Below, in pieces: positions 35,553 through 45,637 of a stretch of 62,779 nt of DNA. Numbering within the stretch: the stretch's first letter is position 1; each line of letters opens with the position of its first letter. Origin of the DNA: an uncultured Verrucomicrobiales bacterium (GTDB lineage Bacteria; Verrucomicrobiota; Verrucomicrobiia; Verrucomicrobiales; Akkermansiaceae). The notes beneath the pieces are model-generated. The model ran no database searches and had not been told where the DNA came from. It saw only the letters and a program-made list of their open reading frames with translations. Made by a program: the position numbers and the translations under genes. The stretch covers positions 1 to 62,779 of the forward strand of contig CASICJ010000019.1 of the NCBI GenBank assembly GCA_949373085.1, given 5' to 3'.

Positions 35553-35777
35553 TTGGTCGGCAAGGGTAAAGAGGATAGATTGAAGTGTTCTGGAGTGAGA
35601 GGCGAGAAGGGTAAGCTACTCTCTGACAAGTAGAGGATTAGCCGTCCCTATTCGGTGAATAAAAACACTACATTTCTCGCCTCCTTTAGCAAGCGTATGG
35701 ACTGGCTCAATTTGTGGTTTTTTTTGGAAGAAAAAGATAAGGGGCTTCGCTGGATTCCTGAGCTGATATTTGTAATA

Positions 35778-36701
35778 ATGGACGGGTCGATGAGTTCTCC
35801 CTACGAAGTCCTTCTTTTTTATAAATATGCCTGGTTGGATGATCCTGACCGTTTTGCGGCGGATCATCGTCTTTTGTGCCAGCGATTAGGGCTTCGTGGT
35901 CGGATTGTGATTGCGGCCGAAGGCCTTAACGGGACTGTTTCGGGAACAAGAGAAAATTGCGGTAGATATCGGGAGGCCCTTGATAAGAACCCAATTATGG
36001 CTGGAATTGCTTGGAAGATCGCCTCGGAAGAGGGGCATGTCTTTCCAAAGCTCTCTATAAAAGTTCGTAATGAGGTCGTGTCTCTGCAGTTAGGCGAGAA
36101 GAATTTTAATCCTATTGATCTGACGGCACCTCATCTTAATCCGTCTGAATGGCGGGAGGCGATGAAAGAAAAAAATGTAGTCTTGCTCGATGCTAGAAAC
36201 GATTACGAGTGGGAAATCGGGCGGTTCGAAGGAGCAATTCTTCCCAATGTGCCGAGTTTTAAGGACCTCCCAAAGTGGATTAGAGACCACCGGTCTGAAT
36301 TAGAAGGGAAAAAGATCCTAACCTATTGTACAGGTGGAATCCGTTGTGAAAAATTTAGTGGTTTTCTTTTGAATGAAGGATTCGATACGGTATTTCAGCT
36401 CGATGGGGGGATTGTAACCTATGGAAAGGATGAGGATGTTCAGGGGGAAGGTTATGAGGGCGAGTGCTATGTTTTTGATGAGAGATTGAGTATTCCTGTC
36501 AATCAGACTGATGGAGCTAGCGTGGTTTCAAAATGCCGTAGTTGCGGAATCCCGAATATTAGATACCGCAATTGTGCTTGGATGCCCTGTAACGCCCAAA
36601 TCCTCCTTTGTGAGGAATGTGAAGAGAAAAAGGGGCGATATTGTGATTGCCGATGCAAGGAGATTGACTTGATAAGTCGGTCCGCAGTGATTGGAATCTA
36701 G
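35778..36701 (+). CDS. trhO: tRNA uridine(34) hydroxylase (TrhO, rhodanese-fold)
   Basis: TrhO hydroxylates U34 of several tRNAs for 5-oxyacetyluridine-type modification. The N-terminal acylphosphatase-like part (LLFYKYAWLDDPDRFAADHRLLC) precedes a rhodanese domain with the catalytic cysteine in TYCTGGIRCEKFSGFL, and the C-terminus carries paired cysteines (CRSCGIP, CEECEEKKGRYCDCRCK). I start at the ATG at 35778, giving 307 residues; an ATG at 35790 is also possible, and the frame is open from 35655. Confidence 0.9.
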   Translation: MDGSMSSPYEVLLFYKYAWLDDPDRFAADHRLLCQRLGLRGRIVIAAEGLNGTVSGTRENCGRYREALDKNPIMAGIAWKIASEEGHVFPKLSIKVRNEVVSLQLGEKNFNPIDLTAPHLNPSEWREAMKEKNVVLLDARNDYEWEIGRFEGAILPNVPSFKDLPKWIRDHRSELEGKKILTYCTGGIRCEKFSGFLLNEGFDTVFQLDGGIVTYGKDEDVQGEGYEGECYVFDERLSIPVNQTDGASVVSKCRSCGIPNIRYRNCAWMPCNAQILLCEECEEKKGRYCDCRCKEIDLISRSAVIGI

Positions 36702-36881
36702 CGCTGTTGCCTTCGTCACTAATTGTGTGAGCGGTGGTGTCCTTGATTTTGCTTGGCATTCGACCCGGAAACCTAATGCTGAAGACGTTGCTGCGGATAC
36801 CCGCTTTGGCGGGACTAGATATGAATGTGGACTTCACCAAGATTCTGGACAAATTGACTATCAAATCTAACCAAGAAAAAA

Positions 36882-37851
36882 ATGAGCATTGCTGAAAATA
36901 TTGTCGACACAGTCGGCAACACTCCCCTAATTAAATTAAACTCCGTTACTGAAGGGCTTGATTGCGAAGTCCTCGTAAAAGCGGAATTTTTCAATCCACT
37001 CTTTAGCGTGAAAGACCGCATTGGAAAAGCGATGATTGAAGCTGCCGAAAAAGATGGTGTTCTTAAACCAGGCGGAACAATTGTCGAGGCGACCTCTGGA
37101 AATACAGGGATCGCTCTCGCTTTCGTTGCTCGTTGCAAAGGGTATGAGTGCATTTTGACGATGCCGGAAACGATGTCAATTGAGCGCCGAATTCTTCTCC
37201 GAAGCCTTGGAGCGAAAATCGTTCTTACTCCAGGGCCGCGTGGGATGGGTGGGGCAATTGCTAAGGCCAAGCAGATTCTAGCCGAAACTGATAATAGCTT
37301 CGGTCCCAGTCAGTTTGATAATCCTGCCAATCCCCAAATTCATAGGGAGACAACTGCTGAGGAAATTTGGCGTGATACCGATGGCAATATTGACGCGATA
37401 GTTGCCGGGGTTGGCACGGGGGGGAACTATTTCGGGGGTTGGGGAAGTGATTAAAGATCGTAAACCTGATTTTAAGGTCATTGCAGTTGAGCCAGAAAAT
37501 AGCCCTGTGATTAGTGGTGGGACTCCCGGTCCTCATAAGATTCAGGGAATTGGAGCTGGGTTCATCCCTGGGAATTTGAATACCGCGATCATAGATGAGG
37601 CTATCACTGTAACAAATGAAGAGGCTTTTGAGATGGCGCAGAAGCTGGCTCAGCTTGAAGGTCTTCCGGCGGGAATTTCTACTGGAGCAAATGTTGCCTC
37701 GGCACTGAAAATAGCAGCGAGGGATAGCTTCAAAGGAAAGCGGATTGTAACAATTGGGTGCTCATCCACTGAGCGGTATCTCAGCACTCCTCTCGCCGAA
37801 TCTTATCGTGATGAGGTGACGAATCTTCCTGTTTCTGATTTGCCTGATTAA
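36882..37851 (+). CDS. cysK: Cysteine synthase, broken by a one-base shift in a G7 run
   Basis: O-acetylserine sulfhydrylase, the last step of cysteine synthesis. The PLP lysine is Lys44 in [11 protein letters not shown], with TSGNTG near 71-76 and GIGAGFIPG further on. The frame from 36882 ends at 37454 after reading NYFGGWGSD, and the rest is open in another frame from 37402. Dropping one G from the run at 37418-37424 restores the conserved [15 protein letters not shown] and one protein of 322 residues. I see no other damage, so a sequencing error is more likely than a decayed gene. Confidence 0.88.
37418..37424 (+). other. G7 run causing the cysK frame change
   Basis: Seven G in a row replace the six expected from the conserved GTGGTISG motif. 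The upstream and downstream frames agree with CysK on either side of it. Confidence 0.85.
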
Positions 37852-37878
37852 GCTGGAGGGTGTTGTCACTTTACTCAG

Positions 37879-37911
37879 GCCCCAACTGGATACAGTTGGG
37901 GCTTATTTTTT
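37879..37911 (+). terminator. Rho-independent terminator of cysK
   Basis: GCCCCAACTG and CAGTTGGGGC form a perfect ten-base-pair stem with a GATA loop, followed by TTATTTTTT. It lies between the convergent cysK and nuoN genes. Confidence 0.93.
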
Positions 37912-37929
37912 GGGAGGAAAGAGCGGGGC

Positions 37930-39390
37930 TTAGCTAATGTTTTGAAGAATCCAGTAGATTGGCTGGGGCCAGAATCCCAAAACGACTAACAAAGTAGCTA
38001 ACCCGGCAATAGAGCGGGAGGCGATTGGCCTAATTTCCATGGGGTCGGAATCCAGTGAGCTTCGCCAATACATCGCGCGAATGATTTGGAAGTAGTAGTA
38101 GAATCCTGCTGCAACTCCAATAAATCCGAGCGAGACCGGAAACCAAAGTCCGGCATCAATTGCTGTCTTAAAAGCGAGGAACTTACCCCAAAATCCTGCT
38201 GTCAGAGGAAGTCCGGCAAGGGCTCCGATGGTTATGGCGGCCATGAATGCGAGAATGGGGTCCCGTTTGCCCAAACCTTCAAAAGCTGAAATTTCGTCCG
38301 AACCTGTATTTCGATGAATTACTGCCAGAATGAAGAATGCCGCGAAAGTCATGATAAGGTATATCGTGAGATAAAAAGCGATGACCTGTTTCGATGTGAG
38401 CTCATCAGAGGCAGTTTGCCACGCTGCTATTGGCAGCAAGATGAAGCCAGCATTTGCGATTGAGGAATATGCAAGGAGGCGTTTGAAGTTTTTCTGTGGA
38501 ATCGCTGCAAGGTTACCGAAGAGAATGGTAGCTCCAGCAAGAATAGCTAAAATGAAGGTCGTCTTGCCTGCAAGATCAGTCCCGCTATTTAAAAAGGGCT
38601 CGGTAACCCGGATAGCAATTGCAAAACCTGATGCCTTAGATGCAACAGAAAGGAAAGCGGTCGTTGGGGTTGGAGCACCTTGGTAAACGTCGGGGACCCA
38701 GAGATGCATGGGAACCGCGCCAACTTTAAATGCGAGGGAAACGAGAATGAGAGCGAGGCCGAAAAGTAGATAGGTGGAATTTTGCTCGGTAATACGCTCG
38801 CTAATCAGAGCTAGATCTGTTGTCCCCGTCGCCCCATAGATCCAGGCGATACCGTAAACGAGAAATCCTGTTGAAAGAGCGCCGAGGATGAGGAATTTTA
38901 CACCAGCTTCGAGTGAACCGACGTTTCGTCTCATGTAACCAACCAAGATATACGATGTGATCGTCGTGAGTTCGAGTGAGACAAAAAGTGAGACGAGATC
39001 TTTAGCTGAAGCCATCCACATCATTCCGGCACAGGCAAAAAGAAAGAGGCAGTAGTATTCACCGGTCCCGTCCTCTGAGCCTGGGTTAGCAGTGAATTTT
39101 GAAAGGACTTTACGATGATCGAGCGCAAGGAGTAGAGCTAGGATAGTCGCAACAATCGTGAAAAGCTTGAAGAACCTTGCTAATGGATCAAAAGCGTAAA
39201 ATCGTGTAAGCTCGACATTTTTATCACTAAACCCTTTGTCTGCGAAAAACAGAAGGATCAAGGAGAAGCAGAGGATTGAGATCGCGCCAATAGCGATCGA
39301 TGATTTTCTTTTCGGGGAAGTAAAGGCTTCTAGAAGAAGCAGGACCAATCCGCCGACAAGGACGATAATTTCTAGCAAGTAGGAAGGCAT
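37930..39390 (-). CDS. nuoN: NADH-quinone oxidoreductase subunit N
   Basis: An antiporter-like proton-pumping membrane subunit of respiratory complex I, 486 residues with about fourteen helices. The family segment KVGAVPMHLWVPDVYQGAP is clear and is followed by SKASGFAIAIRV and LLAYSSIANAGF. It is the last gene of the nuo group, 20 bases after nuoM. Confidence 0.95.
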   Translation of the reverse strand: MPSYLLEIIVLVGGLVLLLLEAFTSPKRKSSIAIGAISILCFSLILLFFADKGFSDKNVELTRFYAFDPLARFFKLFTIVATILALLLALDHRKVLSKFTANPGSEDGTGEYYCLFLFACAGMMWMASAKDLVSLFVSLELTTITSYILVGYMRRNVGSLEAGVKFLILGALSTGFLVYGIAWIYGATGTTDLALISERITEQNSTYLLFGLALILVSLAFKVGAVPMHLWVPDVYQGAPTPTTAFLSVASKASGFAIAIRVTEPFLNSGTDLAGKTTFILAILAGATILFGNLAAIPQKNFKRLLAYSSIANAGFILLPIAAWQTASDELTSKQVIAFYLTIYLIMTFAAFFILAVIHRNTGSDEISAFEGLGKRDPILAFMAAITIGALAGLPLTAGFWGKFLAFKTAIDAGLWFPVSLGFIGVAAGFYYYFQIIRAMYWRSSLDSDPMEIRPIASRSIAGLATLLVVLGFWPQPIYWILQNIS

Positions 39391-39410
39391 TGGAGGCGGG
39401 CTTTGAAAAA

Positions 39411-40898
39411 TTATTTAGAAGCTTGTTCGGTTTCTGAAGTGACAGCTTCGGGTTCTTCGAGGAACTGGAGAAGTGAGTTTGGGTAGAGTCCGACGATAAG
39501 AAGTGAGATGGCAAGGATTCCTGCTGGAATTTGGCAAAAGGGCCCAAGGTCTTTAAGGTGTTCGGAGCTCGTGTGGCTAACCGGTGTTCCTTGGAAGGTT
39601 TGGCGATAAGCTCTCAGCATATAAACTGCACTTATAACAACACCCCAGAGAGCTAAAATAGTCGCGGTCTGGACATAGCCCAGACACTCGCCATCGAAGC
39701 TGTTGAATCCCGAGAGGAACACGAGGACCTCGCCGGAAAAGTTTGCCAAGCCCGGAAGTCCAATCGATGCCATGCCGGCAAGGCCGAAAAGGAATGCGAG
39801 GCGTGGTGCGGCTTTAGCAAGTCCTCCCAGTTCAGCGAGTTCAACTGTCCCAGTCTTCCTGCGGATCGTGTCCGTTAGCATAAAGAGGAGTGCGATGCTG
39901 ATTCCGTGGGCAAACATCAAAATCACTGCGGCAGGCTTGGCCAGTGGATTGGCCTCAAAGCTTCCGGCTTCGATCAAAGCCGCGAATGCTAAGAAAATAT
40001 AACCCATGTGCATCACCGAGGAATTTCCAAGGATCATATCAAGGCGCTTTTGGTTGATTGTCACGAATCCCACCCAAAGAATATTACAGAGAAGAAGAAT
40101 AATGAGCCAAACGAGCCAATCTTGCATCCCAATCGAAACCATAGGGTAGAGTCTGATTAGGCCATAGAGCCCAAATTTTTTGAGGACGCCGGCGTGGAGC
40201 ATCGCGACTGGAGCTGGTGCTGAGGCGTATGCGGGAGCTGCCCATGAATGGAATGGAAAGAGTGAGATCAGAACTCCAAAGCCTACGATCAGAAGTGCAG
40301 CGATCCCTGGCTGAGTATCTTGTGAGATCGAGGAAGCGAGAAGATCATCGAAAAGCCAAGTTTCTGAACCACTAGCTGAGACGAGCCAAATAAGGCCTGC
40401 CAAGAGAATGATAGAACCCAAAGCAAGATAGATCGTGATCTTCCAAGCCGCATTTTTTCGATCGCCAGAACCCAATATCCCTATCATCAAAAATGTTGGG
40501 ATAAGAGCTAGCTCGTGAAAGGCGTAGAAGAAAAATAGGTCAGTGGATAGAAATGCGCCCAATCCACCTGCTCCAATGAAAAGAATCGATGAGAACCAGA
40601 GTTTCTCACGCCCCTCAGGGCACTTTCCAGACATGACTGCTGTGAAAAGAACCAGCACGCTTAGTATGACCATCACTAGGCTCATTCCGTCGTAGAATCC
40701 AAGAGAGAGATGGATACTTGGTTTTGAGAGAACTTCCCAAGAGAAATCCCAGGTCGAGGCCCTCCAACAAAAAACGGTGCCAAGTCCTAGCGCTAGGTTT
40801 GCAGTGGCCGCGATCGTTGCAATCGACTTTGCTTTACCGAGTCCAGCTAGAATAGCGAAAGCGGCGAGGAATGGGATGAGAATGAGAATGATGCTCAT
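39411..40898 (-). CDS. nuoM: NADH-quinone oxidoreductase subunit M
   Basis: The second antiporter-like subunit of complex I, 495 residues. Marks include FPFHSWAAPAYASAPAPVAMLHAGVLKKFGLYGL and the segment NSSVMHMGYIFLA. It overlaps nuoL by ATGA (40895-40898), so the two are probably translationally coupled. Confidence 0.95.
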   Translation of the reverse strand: MSIILILIPFLAAFAILAGLGKAKSIATIAATANLALGLGTVFCWRASTWDFSWEVLSKPSIHLSLGFYDGMSLVMVILSVLVLFTAVMSGKCPEGREKLWFSSILFIGAGGLGAFLSTDLFFFYAFHELALIPTFLMIGILGSGDRKNAAWKITIYLALGSIILLAGLIWLVSASGSETWLFDDLLASSISQDTQPGIAALLIVGFGVLISLFPFHSWAAPAYASAPAPVAMLHAGVLKKFGLYGLIRLYPMVSIGMQDWLVWLIILLLCNILWVGFVTINQKRLDMILGNSSVMHMGYIFLAFAALIEAGSFEANPLAKPAAVILMFAHGISIALLFMLTDTIRRKTGTVELAELGGLAKAAPRLAFLFGLAGMASIGLPGLANFSGEVLVFLSGFNSFDGECLGYVQTATILALWGVVISAVYMLRAYRQTFQGTPVSHTSSEHLKDLGPFCQIPAGILAISLLIVGLYPNSLLQFLEEPEAVTSETEQASK

Positions 40899-42742
40899 GA
40901 AACAAAGACCGTGAGATAAATGACTAAAAGAACGCCGATACCGAAGAGGACGGCGTAGCCCTGAAGATTGCCGGACTGAAGTCGTCCAAAGATACGACCG
41001 AAGCCACCAGCGGCTCGCGAAAAACCATCAACAATGAAACCGTTAATGATCAATTCGTCAAAGAAGTGAATGAAGGCGGCGATTGTATCTTGACCGTAGC
41101 TAACAAGTTTTGCGTAAGCTTCGTCGATATAAAACTTATTGCGGAAGTGCTTAAAAATACCTTTGTTTTCAAGAGGGTCGTCTTCAGCGCTGCCGTAGAT
41201 TTTCCAAGCGAGGAAAAGTCCAATCAGGACAGCGGAGATTGAAGCGATGAACGCTGGAGCATCCGGGTGAAACTCAAAAGGTTTGTAACTTGGTGCGATG
41301 TTACCCCCGAGGAACTGATAGCCGGAAAAAATTGCCATAACTGCAAGGACGATTAGTGGGGTGGACATGAGCGGGCCAACCTCTTTTGCATGACCGGCAT
41401 GATCACTTCGGGGATTACCAAGAAAGGCCACGAAGAAGAGGCGGAACATGTAGAAAGTCGTGAGGCATGCCACGAGTGCGGCGATGCCAAAGAGAAGCCA
41501 TTGTTCGCTATGGGCGGCAGATTCAAGAATATGCTCTTTGGAGAAAAAACCGGCAGTTCCCGGGACACCGCAAAGAGCTATCGTTCCGATGCCAAAGGTG
41601 AAAAAAGTGATAGGCATGGTCTTTTTTAGACCACCCATTTTCCAAATATTTTGCTCATGATGGCAGGCGAAGATGACTGCGCCCGAGCCGAGAAATAGAA
41701 GGGCTTTAAACCAAGCGTGTGTGAAGAGATGGAACATTCCCGCTTCTGGGTCCAGAAGGCCTACGGCCATGACCATGTAACCGAGCTGAGAAAGAGTGGA
41801 ATAGGCTAGGATTTTTTTGATGTCATCCTGTTGAGTAGCCATTAAGGCCGCGAGAAGAGAAGTGATCGCGCCGATCCAAGCGATCACATCAGGTCCCCAA
41901 ATGGATTCGAGATTCTCCATCCCAACCGCAATAAAGAATCGGACCATCATGAACACTCCTGCTGCAACCATCGTTGCGGCATGAATTAGAGCTGAAACTG
42001 GAGTGGGGCCTTCCATCGCATCTGGGAGCCACACGTGAAGAGGGGCTTGTGCCGATTTCCCCATGGCTCCCATAAAGATCAGAAGGATCGCGGCTGAGAA
42101 CATCGTCATGGAAGGCACGACAGCTTCAGAGTGACTAGCACCAGCGAAGAACTCACTTATGCCATTGAAGGTGAAGCTCCCGGTGATACCCCAGAGGATA
42201 AGAATGCCGATCATGAACCCAAAATCACCAATCCGATTTGTGAGGAAGGCCTTTTTGGACGCATCAGCCGCAGAGTCTTTCTGATACCAATGCCCGATGA
42301 GAAGATAGGAACTCAGTCCAACCAACTCCCAAAACATGAACATCATGATGAAGTTGGAGGCAAGAACGATCCCTGTCATCGAGAACATGAAGAGCGATAG
42401 TCCGCAAAAGTAACGAGCTAGTGCTGAATCATCCTTCATGTATGCGAGGGAAAACAGGTGAACAAGGAAACCAACGCCGGCGACCACAAGCATCATGCCT
42501 CGCGATAGTTGATTTAATTCATAACCGACTTCGATTCCATCGAAGCCGGGAATGGAAGCCCAAGTAAACGATCCGGTCAGATCACTTCCTTTCGAAATAA
42601 TCACCAACGTGAGCACCAGAGTTACCGCCGCTGAGCACGTAGAGACAAGAGCTGAGAGAGATTGCTTGTTTTTAAGTCCAAGATGGATAGCCGCAGCTGT
42701 CAGAAGCGGGAGACCGAGGATAAGCCAGGGAAGTGATTCCAT
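40895..42742 (-). CDS. nuoL: NADH-quinone oxidoreductase subunit L
   Basis: The distal antiporter-like subunit of complex I, 615 residues. Family segments are MFWELVGLSSYLLIGHWYQ, SAQAPLHVWLPDAMEGPTPVSALIHAATMV and LAYSTLSQLGYMVMA. The C-terminal lateral helix region follows. The gene starts 21 bases after nuoK. Confidence 0.96.
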   Translation of the reverse strand: MESLPWLILGLPLLTAAAIHLGLKNKQSLSALVSTCSAAVTLVLTLVIISKGSDLTGSFTWASIPGFDGIEVGYELNQLSRGMMLVVAGVGFLVHLFSLAYMKDDSALARYFCGLSLFMFSMTGIVLASNFIMMFMFWELVGLSSYLLIGHWYQKDSAADASKKAFLTNRIGDFGFMIGILILWGITGSFTFNGISEFFAGASHSEAVVPSMTMFSAAILLIFMGAMGKSAQAPLHVWLPDAMEGPTPVSALIHAATMVAAGVFMMVRFFIAVGMENLESIWGPDVIAWIGAITSLLAALMATQQDDIKKILAYSTLSQLGYMVMAVGLLDPEAGMFHLFTHAWFKALLFLGSGAVIFACHHEQNIWKMGGLKKTMPITFFTFGIGTIALCGVPGTAGFFSKEHILESAAHSEQWLLFGIAALVACLTTFYMFRLFFVAFLGNPRSDHAGHAKEVGPLMSTPLIVLAVMAIFSGYQFLGGNIAPSYKPFEFHPDAPAFIASISAVLIGLFLAWKIYGSAEDDPLENKGIFKHFRNKFYIDEAYAKLVSYGQDTIAAFIHFFDELIINGFIVDGFSRAAGGFGRIFGRLQSGNLQGYAVLFGIGVLLVIYLTVFVS

Positions 42743-42763
42743 GAGAATTCGAAGTTCGTAGGG

Positions 42764-43081
42764 TTAGCCGCGCATTGAGGTGAGTTCCTCGACGTTAATG
42801 GTTTGGCGGGCGCGGTAGAGAGCCACGATGATCGCAAGCCCAACAGCGACCTCGGCGGCGGCAACAGTAATGATAAAGAAGACAAAAACCTGACCGTTGT
42901 AATCCGGTAGCCCATTCAACAAATGGAATCTTGAGAAAGCCACGAGGGTAAGGCTGGCCGAGGCAAGCATCAGCTCGAGGCACATGAAAATCACAATGAT
43001 ATTTTGCCGGACAATAACGCCAGCTAGGCCGATCGCGAAAAGTAGGCCTGAAACAAAGAGGTAGTCGTTAAGTGAAGCCAT
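42764..43081 (-). CDS. nuoK: NADH-quinone oxidoreductase subunit K
   Basis: A 105-residue subunit with three membrane helices. [18 protein letters not shown] carries the conserved glutamate of helix 2, and [23 protein letters not shown] holds the second conserved glutamate. It starts 12 bases after nuoJ. Confidence 0.96.
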   Translation of the reverse strand: MASLNDYLFVSGLLFAIGLAGVIVRQNIIVIFMCLELMLASASLTLVAFSRFHLLNGLPDYNGQVFVFFIITVAAAEVAVGLAIIVALYRARQTINVEELTSMRG

Positions 43082-43093
43082 GAAGGAATATCG

Positions 43094-43729
43094 TTAGGAG
43101 TCAATGGGAGCCTGCTTGTTTGACCGCTTGGAAAGGATTACGACGCCAATTGTTGCCACAAGGAGGAGAACACCAACCACCTGAAGGGGGTAGTTGTAGC
43201 TTTTAAAGATGGTGTTTCCTATAAGGTTGGTGTCTGGAAGCTTTGGACTCTTCTCATGAGTCAAACTCTTGTAGATTGCTGATTGTTTCTCGCGTGGAAA
43301 TGCAACCTTGTCTTCGTCAAGTTGAGCAAACTGCTCAGCTGACCTTCTCATTGACTCATTGGTGATTTCCTCGAATTCGACCCTGTTACCTTTGGATCCG
43401 GCCTGGATCACTCCAAGAATTTGAACGACTAAGAGGAGGGGGATTACGAGGCCTGCGACGACCGAAGAAGACTTAAATTTGACGGGCTTCTCGTCGTTCA
43501 GGTCGAGAAGCATTATGATAAAGATAAAGAGCACCATGATTGCGCCCGCATAAACTAAGATTTGGACGATTCCGACAAAGTAGGCATTTAGACCGATGAA
43601 TAAACCCGCTAGTCCAACAAAAGAGAGCACCATAGCTAGCGCGCTTGAAACCGGATTGCGGAGCGCAACTAATAACACCCCTCCCGCCACCGCCATAAAA
43701 GCAAAAAGATAGAATACGAGATTTTCCAT
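43094..43729 (-). CDS. nuoJ: NADH-quinone oxidoreductase subunit J
   Basis: A 211-residue membrane subunit with five helices. NPVSSALAMVLSFVGLAGLF and the pi-bulge-type segment VQILVYAGAIMVLFIFIIMLL are characteristic. A soluble insert lies near 115-165 before the last helix. It starts six bases after nuoI ends. Confidence 0.94.
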   Translation of the reverse strand: MENLVFYLFAFMAVAGGVLLVALRNPVSSALAMVLSFVGLAGLFIGLNAYFVGIVQILVYAGAIMVLFIFIIMLLDLNDEKPVKFKSSSVVAGLVIPLLLVVQILGVIQAGSKGNRVEFEEITNESMRRSAEQFAQLDEDKVAFPREKQSAIYKSLTHEKSPKLPDTNLIGNTIFKSYNYPLQVVGVLLLVATIGVVILSKRSNKQAPIDS

Positions 43730-43735
43730 AACTTA

Positions 43736-44302
43736 TTACTTTAAGTCGTTCCATTTATTGACGAGTCCAACACGTTTCCCTCCAATTTCGTAGAGTCGGT
43801 CTTTGTCGTGGACCATTTCATTACGGTCTGTGCCCGTAATGACGTAGTCGGGACGAAGGTAAATGGCCTGCTCTGGACAAACCTCCTCGCACATCCCGCA
43901 GTAAATGCAGCGGATCATGTCGATGTCAAATTCTAGGGGACGTTTCTCAATCTTGGCCCATTCGTTATCCGAGGGGATCTCACCGGGGGTGATTTTTATC
44001 GCTTTGGGTGGGCAGATAAACTCACAAAGCTGACACGAAACGCAACGCTCCCTGTCCCGTTCATCGGTCACTAGGGCAGGCGCACCACGGTAATATTCTG
44101 GCAACTGATCATCCCACTTTTGTTCCGGATATTGCATCGTCACTCCGACACCGGATGAGTTTAGCTCCTTAGCACCCGTAGTCTTTCCGACCAAGGATCG
44201 AAAAGCGTGTCGAAGGGTAATGACCATCCCTTTGAAGATGGCGCCGAAGTAGATTTTTTCTCCGATAGAAAGTTTGGGGCGCTCAACTTTGATGATAGCC
44301 AT
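43736..44302 (-). CDS. nuoI: NADH-quinone oxidoreductase subunit I
   Basis: The 188-residue iron-sulfur subunit that carries clusters N6a and N6b. The two ferredoxin motifs are CVSCQLCEFICP and CIYCGMCEEVCP. It begins 36 bases after nuoH. Confidence 0.96.
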   Translation of the reverse strand: MAIIKVERPKLSIGEKIYFGAIFKGMVITLRHAFRSLVGKTTGAKELNSSGVGVTMQYPEQKWDDQLPEYYRGAPALVTDERDRERCVSCQLCEFICPPKAIKITPGEIPSDNEWAKIEKRPLEFDIDMIRCIYCGMCEEVCPEQAIYLRPDYVITGTDRNEMVHDKDRLYEIGGKRVGLVNKWNDLK

Positions 44303-44338
44303 GGTGAAATTGGAAGAGGTTGAAAATGAGGTGGGGTT

Positions 44339-45610
44339 TTAAACTGCGGTTGCGGAAGGCTTCTCAAGAGAACCCTTGGCAATCTTGATTAGAAGGATGC
44401 TAGCGGTAATCAACAAAGCAAATCCGATTGCAACACCGACGAATCCAATACTTGGGTAGGCAATTACAAGTGCTGCTAGGAAGACGTTTATGAGAGCGGC
44501 TTCGAAGAAAACGATCCACCCCAGATTCATCAACTGGTCATAGCGGAAGCGTGGGACGGTCCAACGGACCAAGATGAAAAACAATATGAAGAAAGTCACT
44601 TTACCCAAAAAGACACCGATGTGTAAGAGGCTGACCCACCAAGCCCCAACGGGAAGGAGGTTGTCGATACCAAAACCAATTGACCATCCGCCAAGAAAGA
44701 GAGTCACAATAAGTGCCGAACCAACCACCATCGCAGCATACTCACCCATGAAGAAGAGAGCGAATTTCATTGAAGAATACTCGGTGTGATAACCTCCGAC
44801 TAGCTCAGTTTCACATTCAGGAAGGTCGAAAGGCATACGGTTGGTTTCTGCGAAAATCGAAGTGGTGAAGATAATAAATGAAATGATGATTGGGATAAGA
44901 AGGAGGAGGCGCTGGATTGATGCCTGCGGATCCGCCCAATAACCTGAGCTGATGATAAATCCACCCTCATTCCAAAGAGGGAGAAGTAACCAACCATTAG
45001 TGACTTGATCTTCGACAATGTGCCCAAGATTCAAACCTCCGAAAAACATAAGCACCGGAACGATTGAGAGTCCAAGGGCGATTTCATATGAAATCATCTG
45101 AGCGCAAGCGCGAACGCCACCAAAGAAAGGATACTTTGAGTTGGAAGCCCACCCAGCCAACGTGATTCCATAAACGGAGAGTGAAGCAATCGCAAAAATA
45201 TAAAGCGGGCCAACGTTGAGGTCGGCCACAGCCATTGGGATGACATTTCCTGCTATTTCCATCGGGCTCCCAAAAGGAATGACAGCCATCGTGAGAAGGG
45301 CAGGGACGACGACTAGAACGGGGGCTAGCCAGAAGAAAAATTTCCGAACGTAAGAGGGGGTAAAATCTTCCTTGAGAATAAATTTTAAGCCGTCAGCCAC
45401 TGGCTGCGTGAGACCACCAATCGGAAGCGCGAGATCTTTCTTAAATCCAAGAATCGAGAGCGGGATCATCGTTCGGTTGGGGCCAACTCGATCCTGAATG
45501 ATAGCCGAAAATCGGCGCTCAAAGATGACACAGATGCTGACAAAACTCATCGTGATGCCGATAAAAACGGCAATCTTAATAGCAGCTGCGATGAGGAGAG
45601 TGGTATCCAT
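44339..45610 (-). CDS. nuoH: NADH-quinone oxidoreductase subunit H
   Basis: The membrane subunit forming the quinone-binding chamber. The marks are RFSAIIQDRVGPNR, GLTQPVADGLKFILKED and FAETNRMPFDLPECETELVGGYHTEYSS. At 423 residues it is longer than the E. coli protein (about 325), with inserts in the loops and a basic C-terminal tail. It starts 27 bases after nuoG. Confidence 0.96.
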   Translation of the reverse strand: MDTTLLIAAAIKIAVFIGITMSFVSICVIFERRFSAIIQDRVGPNRTMIPLSILGFKKDLALPIGGLTQPVADGLKFILKEDFTPSYVRKFFFWLAPVLVVVPALLTMAVIPFGSPMEIAGNVIPMAVADLNVGPLYIFAIASLSVYGITLAGWASNSKYPFFGGVRACAQMISYEIALGLSIVPVLMFFGGLNLGHIVEDQVTNGWLLLPLWNEGGFIISSGYWADPQASIQRLLLLIPIIISFIIFTTSIFAETNRMPFDLPECETELVGGYHTEYSSMKFALFFMGEYAAMVVGSALIVTLFLGGWSIGFGIDNLLPVGAWWVSLLHIGVFLGKVTFFILFFILVRWTVPRFRYDQLMNLGWIVFFEAALINVFLAALVIAYPSIGFVGVAIGFALLITASILLIKIAKGSLEKPSATAV

Positions 45611-45637
45611 GAAAGATAGAATCTGATGTGTTTCTGG

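Noticed and set aside
35341..35583. A hydrophobic plus-strand frame opposite the lysine-rich gene (FFxxVFF-type repeats)
   Set aside because: It is the complement of AAA/AAG lysine codons; the lysine-rich minus strand is the coding one.
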